Shown: piece by piece, positions 1-8,218 of the stretch
How positions within the stretch are numbered: the stretch's first letter is position 1
Layout: each line of letters opens with the position of its first letter
From: Microglena sp. YARC
Lineage: Eukaryota; Chlorophyta; Chlorophyceae; Chlamydomonadales; Chlamydomonadaceae
Assembly (NCBI GenBank): GCA_022414725.1
Contig: CM039462.1
Coordinates: 98,553,483 to 98,617,482 of the forward strand
DNA length: 64,000 nucleotides
Direction of reading: 5' to 3'
Notes under the pieces: model-generated
The model's input: the letters and a program-made list of their open reading frames with translations, nothing else
Database searches by the model: none
Told to the model about the DNA's origin: nothing
Position numbers and translations under genes: made by a program

Positions 1-328
1 AGCTGACTGTGCAGTAGGGTACAGTTTTCAAGTTTTTTTGTCCACAGAAAAAACGTTGTAGGAGACACCGGTCAGCAAGCTGCTAAAATATGTTAAGGGG
101 GAGTCGGGGGACCGCTCGGAGGTTGCTTTACTCAACAGCGTTGCCTCCCGGCTGCGATTTGCTGTTCAGAGGAGAATACACGACTCGGACTAGCTTGAGA
201 CATCAGTTCTTGCCAACGTTTCTTTCCGAGGAACTCTCGGACAATGGGAGTTTTTGAATGACAAGAGTTTGGTCTTAACATCTTCTGAATAAGACTGCTT
301 CTTGAGTGTAAAGCTATAATGTGTATCA

Positions 329-340
329 ATATATAAAAGA
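329..340 (+). promoter_or_regulatory. TATA-like box upstream of the helicase relic
   Basis: The run TCAATATATAAAAG lies about 50 bases before the first recognisable helicase codons. It resembles an AT-rich viral or eukaryotic core promoter. No second element supports it, so this is a guess from position and composition. The rest of 1-388 shows only short open frames and perhaps a worn MITE end around 140-250 (CCTCCCGG and TAGCTTGAGA motifs). Confidence 0.25.
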
Positions 341-388
341 GGATGTCTAACTTTATGCATCGTAAATTAGTGGTACTGGTCCAGCCAC

Positions 389-1798
389 TTGCGTGTCGAT
401 GGGTACCATGTTCCGTTGGATGCGATTCCGGATGCCGAGATATCACATATTAGGGAGGATCTCACAATGACTCCATTGGCAGCCCTTCGGGCAGGATTTT
501 TTCGCGAGTGCCCTGTTCGGTTCCCTTTGTTCCGTTCTTCAGATACTGAGTTGATTCTTCCGAAATACTACGGTCTTGAGCGGTTCGGTAAGAGACCCCA
601 TCCAACTCCGACCTGATATTTTCACTGTGACGATGCTTGGTGGTGGTGTGCCGGCGTAGCGTTTATGGGCAGTTCGTCCCGTTCAGGAGTCTGTGGTTTC
701 TTCCTTCCTTGAGCGTGCCCGCGACCCCAAGGTGGCTGGCGGCATCATCACGTTGCTTGTGTGGTGTGGAAAAACTGTCGTAGCTCTGAAGATAGCCTCT
801 GACTAGCGTGCAAAAGACGTTAATCGTAGTCCACAAGGGAGTTCTTGCTTTCCCAGTGGCGTGAAATTGAGCAGTTCATGCCCGACGCGTCGGTGGGCCT
901 GGTGAAGGCCGGGGTAACTGATACATGGTCGCGACGTCGTGCTTGCGAGTCTGCAAGTCTTAGCATGAAGTCTTATGCTGCCGACACCTTTCTCTGAATT
1001 TGGATTGCTTATCGTTGACGGTGTCACCGGGGTGGGCACGGAGGTTTTCTCGCGCGCCCTTTTCAAGACGACGTTCCGGTACTCCCTTGGGCTTTCTGCC
1101 ACGCCTGACCGGAAGGACGGGATGACCCGGGCGATCGTGTACCACCTGGGTCCACAGGTGCCTCTTCTTCAATTTGATGATTCGGTATCGAGTAGTACCG
1201 GCAATGACAGGGTTGTCCGTGTTTGCAAGGTTCGGTTTTCTTCGGATGCTAGGGAGTACGCGCGTGAGGAGGTGATCCACAGGCGCGTCGCGGACGGGCG
1301 AATGAAGGCAGCCCCTTGCATTTCTTGCATGATAACCAACGTGTGCAATTTCGAGCCTCGCACGGCCTTCGTGGTGGAGCTCATATCCGACGTGTTGGCG
1401 AGTGCCCCGGATCGGCGTGTGCTGGTGTTGTCCTTCGAAAGTCTCAGCTTCAGCATGTGCACGACCTGCTGGTTGCAAAGGGGATCGTGGTTGGTTTCTA
1501 CTGGGGTGGCATGAAGAATTCTGAATTGAAGGCGTCCGCGTCACGCCGGGTGATTTGCGCCACTTCCCCTATGCCGCAGAGGGCATGGACATCCCTGAGC
1601 TGGACACGCTTGTCCTTGCATCCCCAAAGACGGATGTTGTTCAAAGTTGCGGTCGCATCACTCGTTTCCGACCTGATGCTGCTACTACTACTATAATCGC
1701 TTGTGATAGACGTTGTGGACACTTTTGCGGGTATTTTTGTGGCTCAGTCGCGTAAGCGGCAACGTTTCTACGCTTCTATGGGTTTCGCATTTGATTGA
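389..1798 (+). pseudogene. A18-type superfamily II helicase, broken
   Basis: This is a viral SF2 helicase of the poxvirus A18/giant-virus type, which unwinds nucleic acid in late transcription or transcript release. The N-terminus (389-616) has the family signature ending LPKYYGLERFG. A worn Walker A follows at about 740-775 (CGKTVVALKIA), then a VVHKGVLAF-like block with the frame-shifted continuation QWREIEQFMPD. The 975-1514 frame holds YSLGLSATPDRKDGM (motif III region), and the last frame (1555-1798) holds GMDIPELDTLVLASP and QSCGRITR (motifs V and VI). At least four frame changes are needed to read it through. The DEAH box is degraded: DGVTGVG stands where DEVH is expected. No ATG is visible in frame before residue 1. 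The relic is clear; function is very unlikely. Confidence 0.85.
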
Positions 1799-2135
1799 TT
1801 CATTTTGTGGTCGAGCTGGATACACTTGGCTGTATTAAATACAGTCAACATCATTAGTGTGCATATTGTAATGATGATTACTACGAGTGGGATGACTGGA
1901 AGAGTTGATAACATTACGGAGTGCCTAACCTACACATTTTTGATATTTTAAAACTATATCGACATTTTTTTTGATTTGCATTTGTATGTCTCCAATCAGC
2001 TCTGGAAGTTTCTGTAAAACAAATAATGTCAAGATAAATCTGTTTGCTTTTATCATCGCTTTCTCCTTTGGAATAGGCTACTGTTACATGATGTCCCCCC
2101 CTCCAAGATCGTCGTAAGGTTTCCTTCACCCGCTA
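1799..2135. other. Gene-free gap
   Basis: AT-rich spacer between the helicase relic and the next short open frame. I see no convincing gene or repeat here. Confidence 0.4.
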
Positions 2136-2318
2136 ATGCCGGGTCTATCGTTTACCAAGACAACGCCAAAAATTGCTTTTACGTTCGATGCTAAGGAGAC
2201 TGCGTGCAGTAAGGATGCCATTGCTCAGCCTATTAATGTAGAGGACTTCAAGGGGGGTATGATGTCTGGTAGGAGGAAATCGACTTCAATATCGTGGCAA
2301 CTTACGATAATATTTTGA
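2136..2318 (+). CDS. Small unrecognised ORF (60 aa)
   Basis: The frame starts with ATG and reads MPGLSFTKTTPKIAFTFDA at its N-terminus, with a basic patch (GRRKS) near the end. I do not recognise it. It could be a short viral protein or the 5' stump of a longer broken gene. It sits on the same strand as the helicase relic, and an unrelated minus-strand gene follows. Confidence 0.3.
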   Translation: MPGLSFTKTTPKIAFTFDAKETACSKDAIAQPINVEDFKGGMMSGRRKSTSISWQLTIIF

Positions 2319-2453
2319 CTCTGAGTGTAACTGAATACGAGATTGTAATCGCCTATCTACTTCGATTATTCAACGGTCACATGTCCCACAATTTGTGTCT
2401 CCGACTGTAGTCGTCATGCTCGTCTTCTTCTTGAACGGCTTTGTGTATTGCCG

Positions 2454-3191
2454 CTATAACGTGAGGTCAAATATTGTCGCTTTGACGCAGTTCGACTTCT
2501 TGTGTTTTTGCGGCTTCTTGGGTATGTGTTGCGTGCGAACTCGACTGCCTCTTCCAGTCTCTGGGTCGTCAATCATTTCATTTTGTTGTTGAGTAGAACG
2601 GACAGATGGAACAGCTGTGTCTGTGTGCGTGTTATCGGGCATGCAAATGATGCAGTGTTCTTCGTTGGCGTGGAAGAGTTTTTTGAATGCGGTTGCGAAG
2701 TTGGGATTCCCTTCTTGTGCTCGTGTGTTTGGTGGTAGGTTCTTGAACGTCAGCACGAATCTGCAAAATACGTTGGAGTTATTCGCGGCAATGTTCTGTA
2801 GCGTGGTCACAAACTTGTGTCCGATGCGTGTTGAGTACTGAAGCAGGAGGCTATCGACAAACCTCACTCGGTATGCGCACGATTTCTTTGTTTTGGGAGA
2901 TTCCTTGGTAGAATTCTCGGAGTGCATCATTTTGTGCACTGGTTGGGTGCTCGGGACAAGTAGTATTAGTCCTTTATTGTCTATGTTTGGAGAATGCGCG
3001 TTTACACAATCTGGATCCCATTCCACGATGTCTACTTCGGGTTGGGTGTTTTTCCAGTCCATGACCGCGTATTCTTGTACTAGTAGGATTCCTGTATCAG
3101 GCATTGTTTTCGTGGCCGTCGCGCATGGGTGGCAAGCCTTGAGGACTGCGTTGATGAAGTCTGCGTTAGTGAGTGTAAAGGGGACTTCCAT
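2454..3191 (-). CDS. Unrecognised 245-aa protein
   Basis: An uninterrupted frame with an ATG start at 3191. The protein is soluble-looking: it has no membrane segment or signal peptide, a hydrophilic C-terminus rich in Gln, Arg and Lys (about residues 195-235), and several Cys and His residues (HCIICMPDNTH near residue 180) that do not form a clear zinc finger. I cannot assign a family. It lies between the helicase relic and the polymerase subunit genes, so it is probably part of the viral block. Its length and lack of breaks, next to broken neighbours, suggest a real gene. Confidence 0.5.
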   Translation of the reverse strand: MEVPFTLTNADFINAVLKACHPCATATKTMPDTGILLVQEYAVMDWKNTQPEVDIVEWDPDCVNAHSPNIDNKGLILLVPSTQPVHKMMHSENSTKESPKTKKSCAYRVRFVDSLLLQYSTRIGHKFVTTLQNIAANNSNVFCRFVLTFKNLPPNTRAQEGNPNFATAFKKLFHANEEHCIICMPDNTHTDTAVPSVRSTQQQNEMIDDPETGRGSRVRTQHIPKKPQKHKKSNCVKATIFDLTL

Positions 3192-3343
3192 TTTAACAAA
3201 AGGATTACTATACCTTATGTACCGTATTTGAAGATTTGCGTCTGCTCGTTGATGCGTTTTTGCGATGCCTGTGACAACATGATGTTCATTCGCTCGTCGT
3301 CGCAGTCTTCATCTGGTCAGAACGATGAGCAGCGTTTGTAGCT

Positions 3344-3649
3344 TTGAAATGTCGCAACTGCCAGAGCGTCGCTCCCGTCAAGGACGCCTGCATCTTCGAG
3401 AGCAACCACTCCGACGGAATTCTTATTCAGCAGTTCATGTCGAAGAACATCCGGTACGACGTGACGCTGCCTCGTGCACACAACATCCCTTGCCCCACGT
3501 GCAGCCGCAACAACGATGATGACGATGGGGGTTCTTCCTCTGTTCTCTTCATCAAGTACGACGCCGACTTGAAGTTCTTGTACTTTTGCGAACGGTGCGA
3601 CACGTTCTGGAAAGCAGGTGGAGGTCGCTCAGCTGCCGGATTCTCCTAA
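3344..3649 (+). CDS. Rpb9-like RNA polymerase small subunit (giant-virus type)
   Basis: This short protein resembles the Rpb9/TFIIS-like zinc-ribbon subunit found in many giant viruses, which joins the viral RNA polymerase and helps transcript cleavage and fidelity. Two zinc ribbons are visible: CRNC at the N-terminus, and CPTC near residue 47 paired with CERC near residue 81. The segment SSVLFIKYDADLKFLYFCE followed by CDTFWK is the typical C-terminal ribbon. No ATG opens this frame; translation would need TTG at 3344, or the 5' end has shifted from the overlapping frame that starts at ATG 3325. The C-terminus runs into a short tandem repeat. An Rpb6-like relic lies 320 bases downstream, which supports the call. 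Confidence 0.65.
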   Translation: MKCRNCQSVAPVKDACIFESNHSDGILIQQFMSKNIRYDVTLPRAHNIPCPTCSRNNDDDDGGSSSVLFIKYDADLKFLYFCERCDTFWKAGGGRSAAGFS

Positions 3650-3800
3650 ATGCTGCCCGGATTCTCCTAAGGATGCTGCCGCGGATTCTTCTAAGGATGC
3701 TGCGCGGATTCTCCTAAGGATGCTGTCGGATTCTCCTAAGGATGCTGCCACGGATTCTCTAAGGATGCTGCATCGGATGCTGTCTCGATTTTGTTACTGG
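3640..3800 (+). repeat. Short tandem repeat around GGATTCTCCTAAGGATGCTG
   Basis: About seven imperfect copies of a roughly 21-base unit (GGATTCTCCTAAGGATGCTG) follow the end of the Rpb9-like frame. Read through, they would give repeats of the SPKDAA type. Unit length drifts by one or two bases, so no single frame is kept. Confidence 0.75.
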
Positions 3801-3967
3801 CATTGATGATGTCGTGGGAGAGAGGAAGTCTGTCAGTTTCAGGTCGGTGTCTCGCAATCGGAAAGCTGTCCCCGCACTGAGAAAGTTGTAAAGTTGTAAA
3901 GAAAAACAGTTGTATAAAGGCAAAAAACTATCGACACATAGAGGAAATTACCTTTACTGCTTATTTG

Positions 3968-4280
3968 ATGTCTTCTTTCGTCACTCTGTCGTCTTCCCTG
4001 ACTACTTACGAGCGCGCCAAGGTAATCGGTATGCGCGCCGAACAAATTGCTAGGGGTGCTCCCGCATTGATCGACGTCCCCCAGCATGATGGGTTCTCGT
4101 CGTTTTGACGCTTGCGAGGTTGCAAGCGCAGAGCTTGACGCTGGATTGCTGCCTCTTGTGGTCGCTAGGACTTTATCAGACGGCAAGACGGAGCTCGTGC
4201 GCATTTTTAAGTCGTCCTCACTTCATGATTTTTTGGCGGGCAAATCAATCATTTGTCTTGAGAAGATGACAACAATGTAG
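3968..4280 (+). pseudogene. Rpb6/omega-type RNA polymerase subunit, frameshifted
   Basis: Rpb6 (omega in bacteria) clamps the largest polymerase subunit and aids assembly. The first frame starts at ATG 3968 and contains LTTYERAKVIGMRAEQIARG followed by AP, the hallmark Rpb6 helix that begins TxYExA. It stops at 4106-4108. The overlapping frame, from about 4090 to 4280, continues with the second conserved block (ELDAGLLPLVVARTLSDGKT), matching the usual region of the form PhhhxRxLPDG. A single-base indel near 4086-4106 therefore separates the two halves. This is either a true pseudogene or a sequencing indel. It sits next to the Rpb9-like gene, and an Rpb3/11 fusion lies at 19-20 kb. Confidence 0.7.
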
Positions 4281-4669
4281 CGAGGAGTGCGATCATCTCT
4301 ATTGCAGCATATACGTGCACACGTTTCTCCCACGAGCGTCGGACCATGTCTCCTGCAATCCTGCGACGGGTGCCGGTAGCTCATTGTCCACTCGAGCGCT
4401 GCATCGAGGATGGCGACTGCTTCTCTGTGCCATCGTGATACGCACATGCCGTACGTGGCGCTGAAGACGATGATTGCCGCAACTAGGGAAGCTATGACGA
4501 GACGGGTTGCTCCTTGTGCCTTGGTCGCAAATAGGAATGCGGCTAGCGCAAACCCAATACTGGACAAGAGGAACATGTTACGTGCTCCGCTGTGATATGT
4601 GCTTTGAATCTGTGCACTGCTTGTCAATGCAGCTAGCATAGCCTTACCGACCATTGCTGGAATTTGCAT
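4223..4669 (-). CDS. Small membrane protein, two predicted TM helices
   Basis: The frame extends upstream to 4840, but the methionine at 4669 (MQIPAMVGKAML) is a more natural start, giving about 148 aa. Two hydrophobic stretches are visible: MFLLSSIGFALAAFLFA and LVIASLVAAIIVFSATYGM. The C-terminal third has several Cys and His residues. I recognise no family. It is convergent with the Rpb6 relic and overlaps its last 58 bases. Small membrane proteins are common in giant-virus virions, but this role is only inferred. Confidence 0.45.
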   Translation of the reverse strand: MQIPAMVGKAMLAALTSSAQIQSTYHSGARNMFLLSSIGFALAAFLFATKAQGATRLVIASLVAAIIVFSATYGMCVSRWHREAVAILDAALEWTMSYRHPSQDCRRHGPTLVGETCARICCNRDDRTPRYIVVIFSRQMIDLPAKKS

Positions 4670-4847
4670 TTTTTTTTGTGGTGGAACAACGCGCCTGTAT
4701 TCGTTAGGGGTGTTGCTTGCATCATGGTACACACAATGTTTACATTTGGAGGACAAAAAAATATGTAAACCTGGTTTCAGATGCGATCGTCCCCCCCAGA
4801 GGGTCCCAATGTTGCTGACATTCGCAAGTACAGTTTCCAAAAATAAA

Positions 4848-5206
4848 ATGAAAACAACTGTATTGTGTCTACATCATCAAGACCGCATGCCGAGTAATGC
4901 TGGATTTCCTATTCGCATGATGCACCCTACGATCGCCTTGGTCATGTGGTTCCTTTACTTTTTCGTCATGGCGTATGCCGTCTGGTTCCAATTTTGGGCT
5001 TGGAACATTGCGGAAAAGTGTGAGAAGATGGGTTGTCCGATGGGTCAGGATAAATTCCTTCTCATGTTTTCTTTCGCGTCGCGCCTGCTTTGCTTACGCT
5101 GTACGCGATATCCCAGCTTGCAGGTGTGGTAGGGTTTTGGTTGGACATATCGGTATTTGTCTTGTTGATGAGTTTCCTCATTTCGACCAAGATGTTTCTT
5201 ACATAA
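4848..5206 (+). pseudogene. Multi-pass membrane protein, frameshifted
   Basis: ATG at 4848 opens a frame with one strong membrane helix (TIALVMWFLYFFVMAYAVWF, about residues 28-47) and a Cys-containing loop. The frame stops at 5132. Around 5070-5085 another frame takes over and gives two more hydrophobic stretches (LLTLYAISQLAGVVGFW and ISVFVLLMSFLIS) before TAA at 5204-5206. The match of hydrophobic pattern across the break suggests one original gene with three helices and a single indel. Its family is not recognised. The following 170 bases (5207-5378) hold nothing I can name. Confidence 0.5.
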
Positions 5207-5378
5207 GCAATGCGAAGAGGGGGGATGCGTGCAGGGACTGTGTTAGTAATGGGTACATGCGCGACGTCGCGGACATGTTGTTCTACATATTTTCATGTTG
5301 ATTCTAGTTAAGCTTCACGTGACTTTCTGTATCTTCTGGAAACTCATGGGGAAGGGGGGTATTTAAAATTAGAAAGTG

Positions 5379-5627
5379 CTAATGAGGAAAAATGATATTG
5401 CCAACGCAATGAAGATGCTGATGCGTGTCCATTTGATGGTCGGTGTATAAAAGTTTGGCTATTAACTCTATGATAATGAAGATTATCCATATCAGGGAGA
5501 CGATGAACCACGTTAATGCGCGTGCGCTCATGGACATGGATCCCGACACGCTGAATGAGTCGACATTAGGTGACATGAAGGTGCTCGAGCTTTGTTCCAT
5601 GTCCGGGAACTTATGAACTTCAGTCAT
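5379..5627 (-). CDS. Small single-pass membrane protein (82 aa)
   Basis: The frame opens with ATG at 5627. The N-terminal 38 residues are polar and Ser/Met-rich, followed by one very hydrophobic helix (LTWFIVSLIWIIFIIIELIA) and a short His-rich tail. The protein has no recognised family. It is divergent from the plus-strand frame that begins within 30 bases, so the short gap may hold a shared promoter. Confidence 0.4.
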   Translation of the reverse strand: MTEVHKFPDMEQSSSTFMSPNVDSFSVSGSMSMSARALTWFIVSLIWIIFIIIELIAKLLYTDHQMDTHQHLHCVGNIIFPH

Positions 5628-5630
5628 TGA

Positions 5631-6273
5631 ATCAATCGGTCTGATGTTGTTGCCGTGTTAAACTCGTCGAAGGTAAAAAATTACCTTAAATACATAAAGT
5701 GTCCGGTATTCTTCATGTATGAATCCCCTAAGAATTTCATCGTATCCAGTACGGTGAAAAGTGATATTGTTTCGGTAAGCGGAACAACTATTTCCATCGC
5801 CGATGTGGAGTGCAATCCTAAGTCGACAGGGGTTCGAGTTTGCTCTCTTAACGTGAGTCGCTGGGAGATCCCACGTTTCTACCCCCTTGACAACAACGGG
5901 GCTATGATTTTGTTGCCTCCCTGACAGAGTTATAAATCTGTTGTCGAAGCTGGCGCCCGACGTTGCCTTGTTCCAAGACTTCGGTCCCCTTCCGGAGTCC
6001 ATCGTCGAGCTGACGCGCGCGTACATCGGTGCGTCTCGTGGCAATGTTAGCACGACTCGCAGGGCAGGAAGGGTTGGTCGTGTGCGCGTTGGGTATTCGG
6101 AGATAGACGACATGTTGAGTAAGTTGGCATTGTTGCCGTCTGATGATAAGGAGGCGTGTGTTGATGGTTTGAGTGTGTATTCGGCACGCGACATTAAGTT
6201 GTCAGCTAGTTCCTCAAAATCCTCCAAGCGTTTTCGAAAGGTTATGGTACAGACCGGCAGGCCTCCCCAATGA
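5631..6273 (+). pseudogene. Unrecognised gene in two frames
   Basis: The first frame is open from 5631, with only a GTG (5655) as a candidate start, and runs to 5924. It includes YLKYIKCPVFFMYESPKNF and a Ser/Val-rich beta-looking section. A second frame takes over by 5941 and runs to 6273 (PDVALFQDFGPLPESIVEL, then a basic Arg-rich segment and a Ser/Lys-rich tail). I infer one broken gene because the two frames abut on the same strand without a new ATG. I do not recognise either half. Confidence 0.35.
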
Positions 6274-6317
6274 TGGGGCGGCCTCGTGATTTACAATGTT
6301 GGCTTGGTGACCGCTAC

Positions 6318-6670
6318 GAGTCCGGACGTACACACCCAAACAGAAAGGTGCTATCATACAGAGTTTGTGCGACAACATCATAGATGAGCGGAGCAAAAAG
6401 GGTGCGAGAATGATCATGGTCATCGGTGATTTCGGGAAGAATAGTACCGCTTTGTCTGACAATCTCCGCACATGTGGAATGATTATGCTGAACGATGACA
6501 CCCCCACGACCCTAGACGGAGGTGTTTCTGACCTTTGTTGGGTAAGCATAGAGTTGTACCGTGCAAGTTACATCCGGCCTGTGCACAATCGGGGGCAAAT
6601 AGTTATTCCCCTTATTGACGTGTGTCCCCACCACTTCCCTGTGTGCGTGGACATTGTCTGGCACTTCTGA
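6318..6670 (+). pseudogene. Endonuclease/exonuclease/phosphatase (EEP)-like fragment
   Basis: The frame resembles the C-terminal half of an EEP (DNase I-like) domain, a metal-dependent phosphodiester-cleaving fold. YTPKQ, near the beginning, matches the NVYxPQ-type strand. MIMVIGDFGKN matches the GDFN metal-binding motif with G for the final N. TLDGGVSDLCWVS and the later HHFPVCVDIV sit where GxxDhhhhS and SDHxPV are expected, with the first D of SDH replaced. There is no ATG at the beginning, and the N-terminal half with the first catalytic Glu is missing or in another frame. Catalysis is doubtful given the altered residues. The family call is an inference from motif order. Confidence 0.4.
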
Positions 6671-6692
6671 GAATGATGATGACGCATTAGCC

Positions 6693-7226
6693 ATGCTTTC
6701 TGTATCGCGTTCGTTGCTAGAGAGTTGTCTGTTGCACACGCCGGGTGTAGATCGCATCGGCGGAATCCATGTCCGTGAGAACTTTTCTTTTGATGGAAGA
6801 AGTTCGCGGAAAGGCAATTCCTACAAGAAGAAGAATTTTGGAAAGTCATCATCATTCGTAATGTTCACGAACTTTGTACCTACCCAACGTGTGAGAACCC
6901 TTTTGATAGGCGACACTGCTGGTGCGGGGTTGTTCCCGGCCTTGGTGGAAGGCGTGCTGTCATCATACGGTGTGTTTGTGGAGGCTGTAAACGGATGGTG
7001 GGTCCTCGACGTTGCGGGGCGCAAACACGTTTGGGGGTACATGATCAACGTCCTGAAAAGGTGTGTGACAACATGGCGCCGCTTTATGTCCACTATTGTA
7101 AAGAGTACATTCCGATCGATTACATCGAATACTCACGTTGGCTTGCATTTGGTCCTGCGCATTCTAAAAATAGTAAAAGTAGTGTATTATTATTGCCTAA
7201 GGTTCCTTCGTACCGTCATTTTGTGA
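6693..7226 (+). CDS. Unrecognised ORF overlapping the next gene
   Basis: This frame follows the EEP-like fragment closely. From M at 6693 it has a Ser/Lys-rich, basic middle (about residues 35-50) and a segment with TLLIGDTAGAGLFPALVEG. The last part overlaps the ART-like gene starting at 7073 and is probably a shadow of it, so a real product would end earlier or be frameshifted. There is no family match that I can support. Confidence 0.25.
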   Translation: MLSVSRSLLESCLLHTPGVDRIGGIHVRENFSFDGRSSRKGNSYKKKNFGKSSSFVMFTNFVPTQRVRTLLIGDTAGAGLFPALVEGVLSSYGVFVEAVNGWWVLDVAGRKHVWGYMINVLKRCVTTWRRFMSTIVKSTFRSITSNTHVGLHLVLRILKIVKVVYYYCLRFLRTVIL

Positions 7227-8167
7227 ATAACACGAGCGACGCCTTGTGTGACTTAATCCGCGTTCCTTCGAGTGGGGGTGGGAGGTCAGTGCTTCGGTTT
7301 GATGTGAACGCCTCGAACGATCGTTACGTCGGAATTATGGAGGGTATTTACTCCCGTGCAACCGCCTTTACTACTCTAGACTGTTTGAAGAAGACGCCGC
7401 GAGTGTGGACGCGCTTCACTGAGTTGAACATCGCGCTTGCTGTCGGTCGCTTTGACGCTGTGCAGAGTAGGGAGACTGTGGCGTTTTCGGACTTTCCTTT
7501 GTTGTGGGAGCCTATTTTTTCATACTACAATGAAGTCCTCCCACTTGCGCGAAAAAACCTAAAGCGTCTGCAAAACAATGCTGAGGATGACGTGTTGCCT
7601 CCACTCATCATGTTCCGTTCCCAGAACCCCTCTTCGGGGTTTTTGACGACCAAATCATTCGGGGATCTTGTGGAGGGTGATGTCGTTGAGACAAATACAT
7701 TTACATTCACCACTTACTCATCGTATACTCAGTCGATCGTCCTGTCCAAGTCGTACGACATGGAGGTGGTTTACGTTGTCCCCACATCCCTTATCCCTGA
7801 GCTTTTCATATTGTCTAGGGCATCGCAGAGCATTGGGAAGATTAACAACCTTCCGTGTCTATTTCTCCGTGAGGAGATCATGATCCCGCCTTTTGCCTTG
7901 CACAGGGTACTCCGTGTGTGTAACGGGTATGTCGAGACTCCGAAGGGGACTTCGCCGAACATGGTCCACAGCGGGACCGGAGGCGCCGTGTTCGAAAAGA
8001 TCCGGATGTACTGGTCGGACAAGACCACCGCCGAGGAGTCTTCTCGTTTCCTGCGTCGCTTCTTTGTCGTGGAGATGCTAGGGTTTTCAAAGAATCGTAT
8101 TTCGGAGTTCGACCGTGTCTACGGGACGGACTTCACTACTCTTTACAAAGCCCGCACGCTCATTTGA
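7073..8167 (+). CDS. Putative ADP-ribosyltransferase-like protein
   Basis: The frame is 364 codons long from ATG 7073 (MAPLYVHYCKEY), and no break is seen. The C-terminal half has the order of an ADP-ribosyltransferase fold, which transfers ADP-ribose from NAD+ to a target. There is an early strand region with DRYVGIMEGIYSRATAFTT, a central FTFTTYSSYTQSIVLS where an STS-like motif is expected, and REEIMIPPFALHRVLRV matching the ExEhhhPP strand. In this motif the residue two before the catalytic Glu is Arg rather than Glu or Gln, so the specificity cannot be predicted. The call is a fold-level inference. The gene could be another beta-rich viral protein. It sits just before the GH65-like gene on the same strand. 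Confidence 0.35.
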   Translation: MAPLYVHYCKEYIPIDYIEYSRWLAFGPAHSKNSKSSVLLLPKVPSYRHFVNNTSDALCDLIRVPSSGGGRSVLRFDVNASNDRYVGIMEGIYSRATAFTTLDCLKKTPRVWTRFTELNIALAVGRFDAVQSRETVAFSDFPLLWEPIFSYYNEVLPLARKNLKRLQNNAEDDVLPPLIMFRSQNPSSGFLTTKSFGDLVEGDVVETNTFTFTTYSSYTQSIVLSKSYDMEVVYVVPTSLIPELFILSRASQSIGKINNLPCLFLREEIMIPPFALHRVLRVCNGYVETPKGTSPNMVHSGTGGAVFEKIRMYWSDKTTAEESSRFLRRFFVVEMLGFSKNRISEFDRVYGTDFTTLYKARTLI

Positions 8168-8218
8168 AATGTTGCTACAGGTTAAAAAAAGATTGTGAGA
8201 GAAGCAAAGCAATCAAAC

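Noticed and set aside
132..446. Minus-strand frame of 104 codons
   Set aside because: No motif, and it overlaps the recognisable helicase N-terminus on the other strand.
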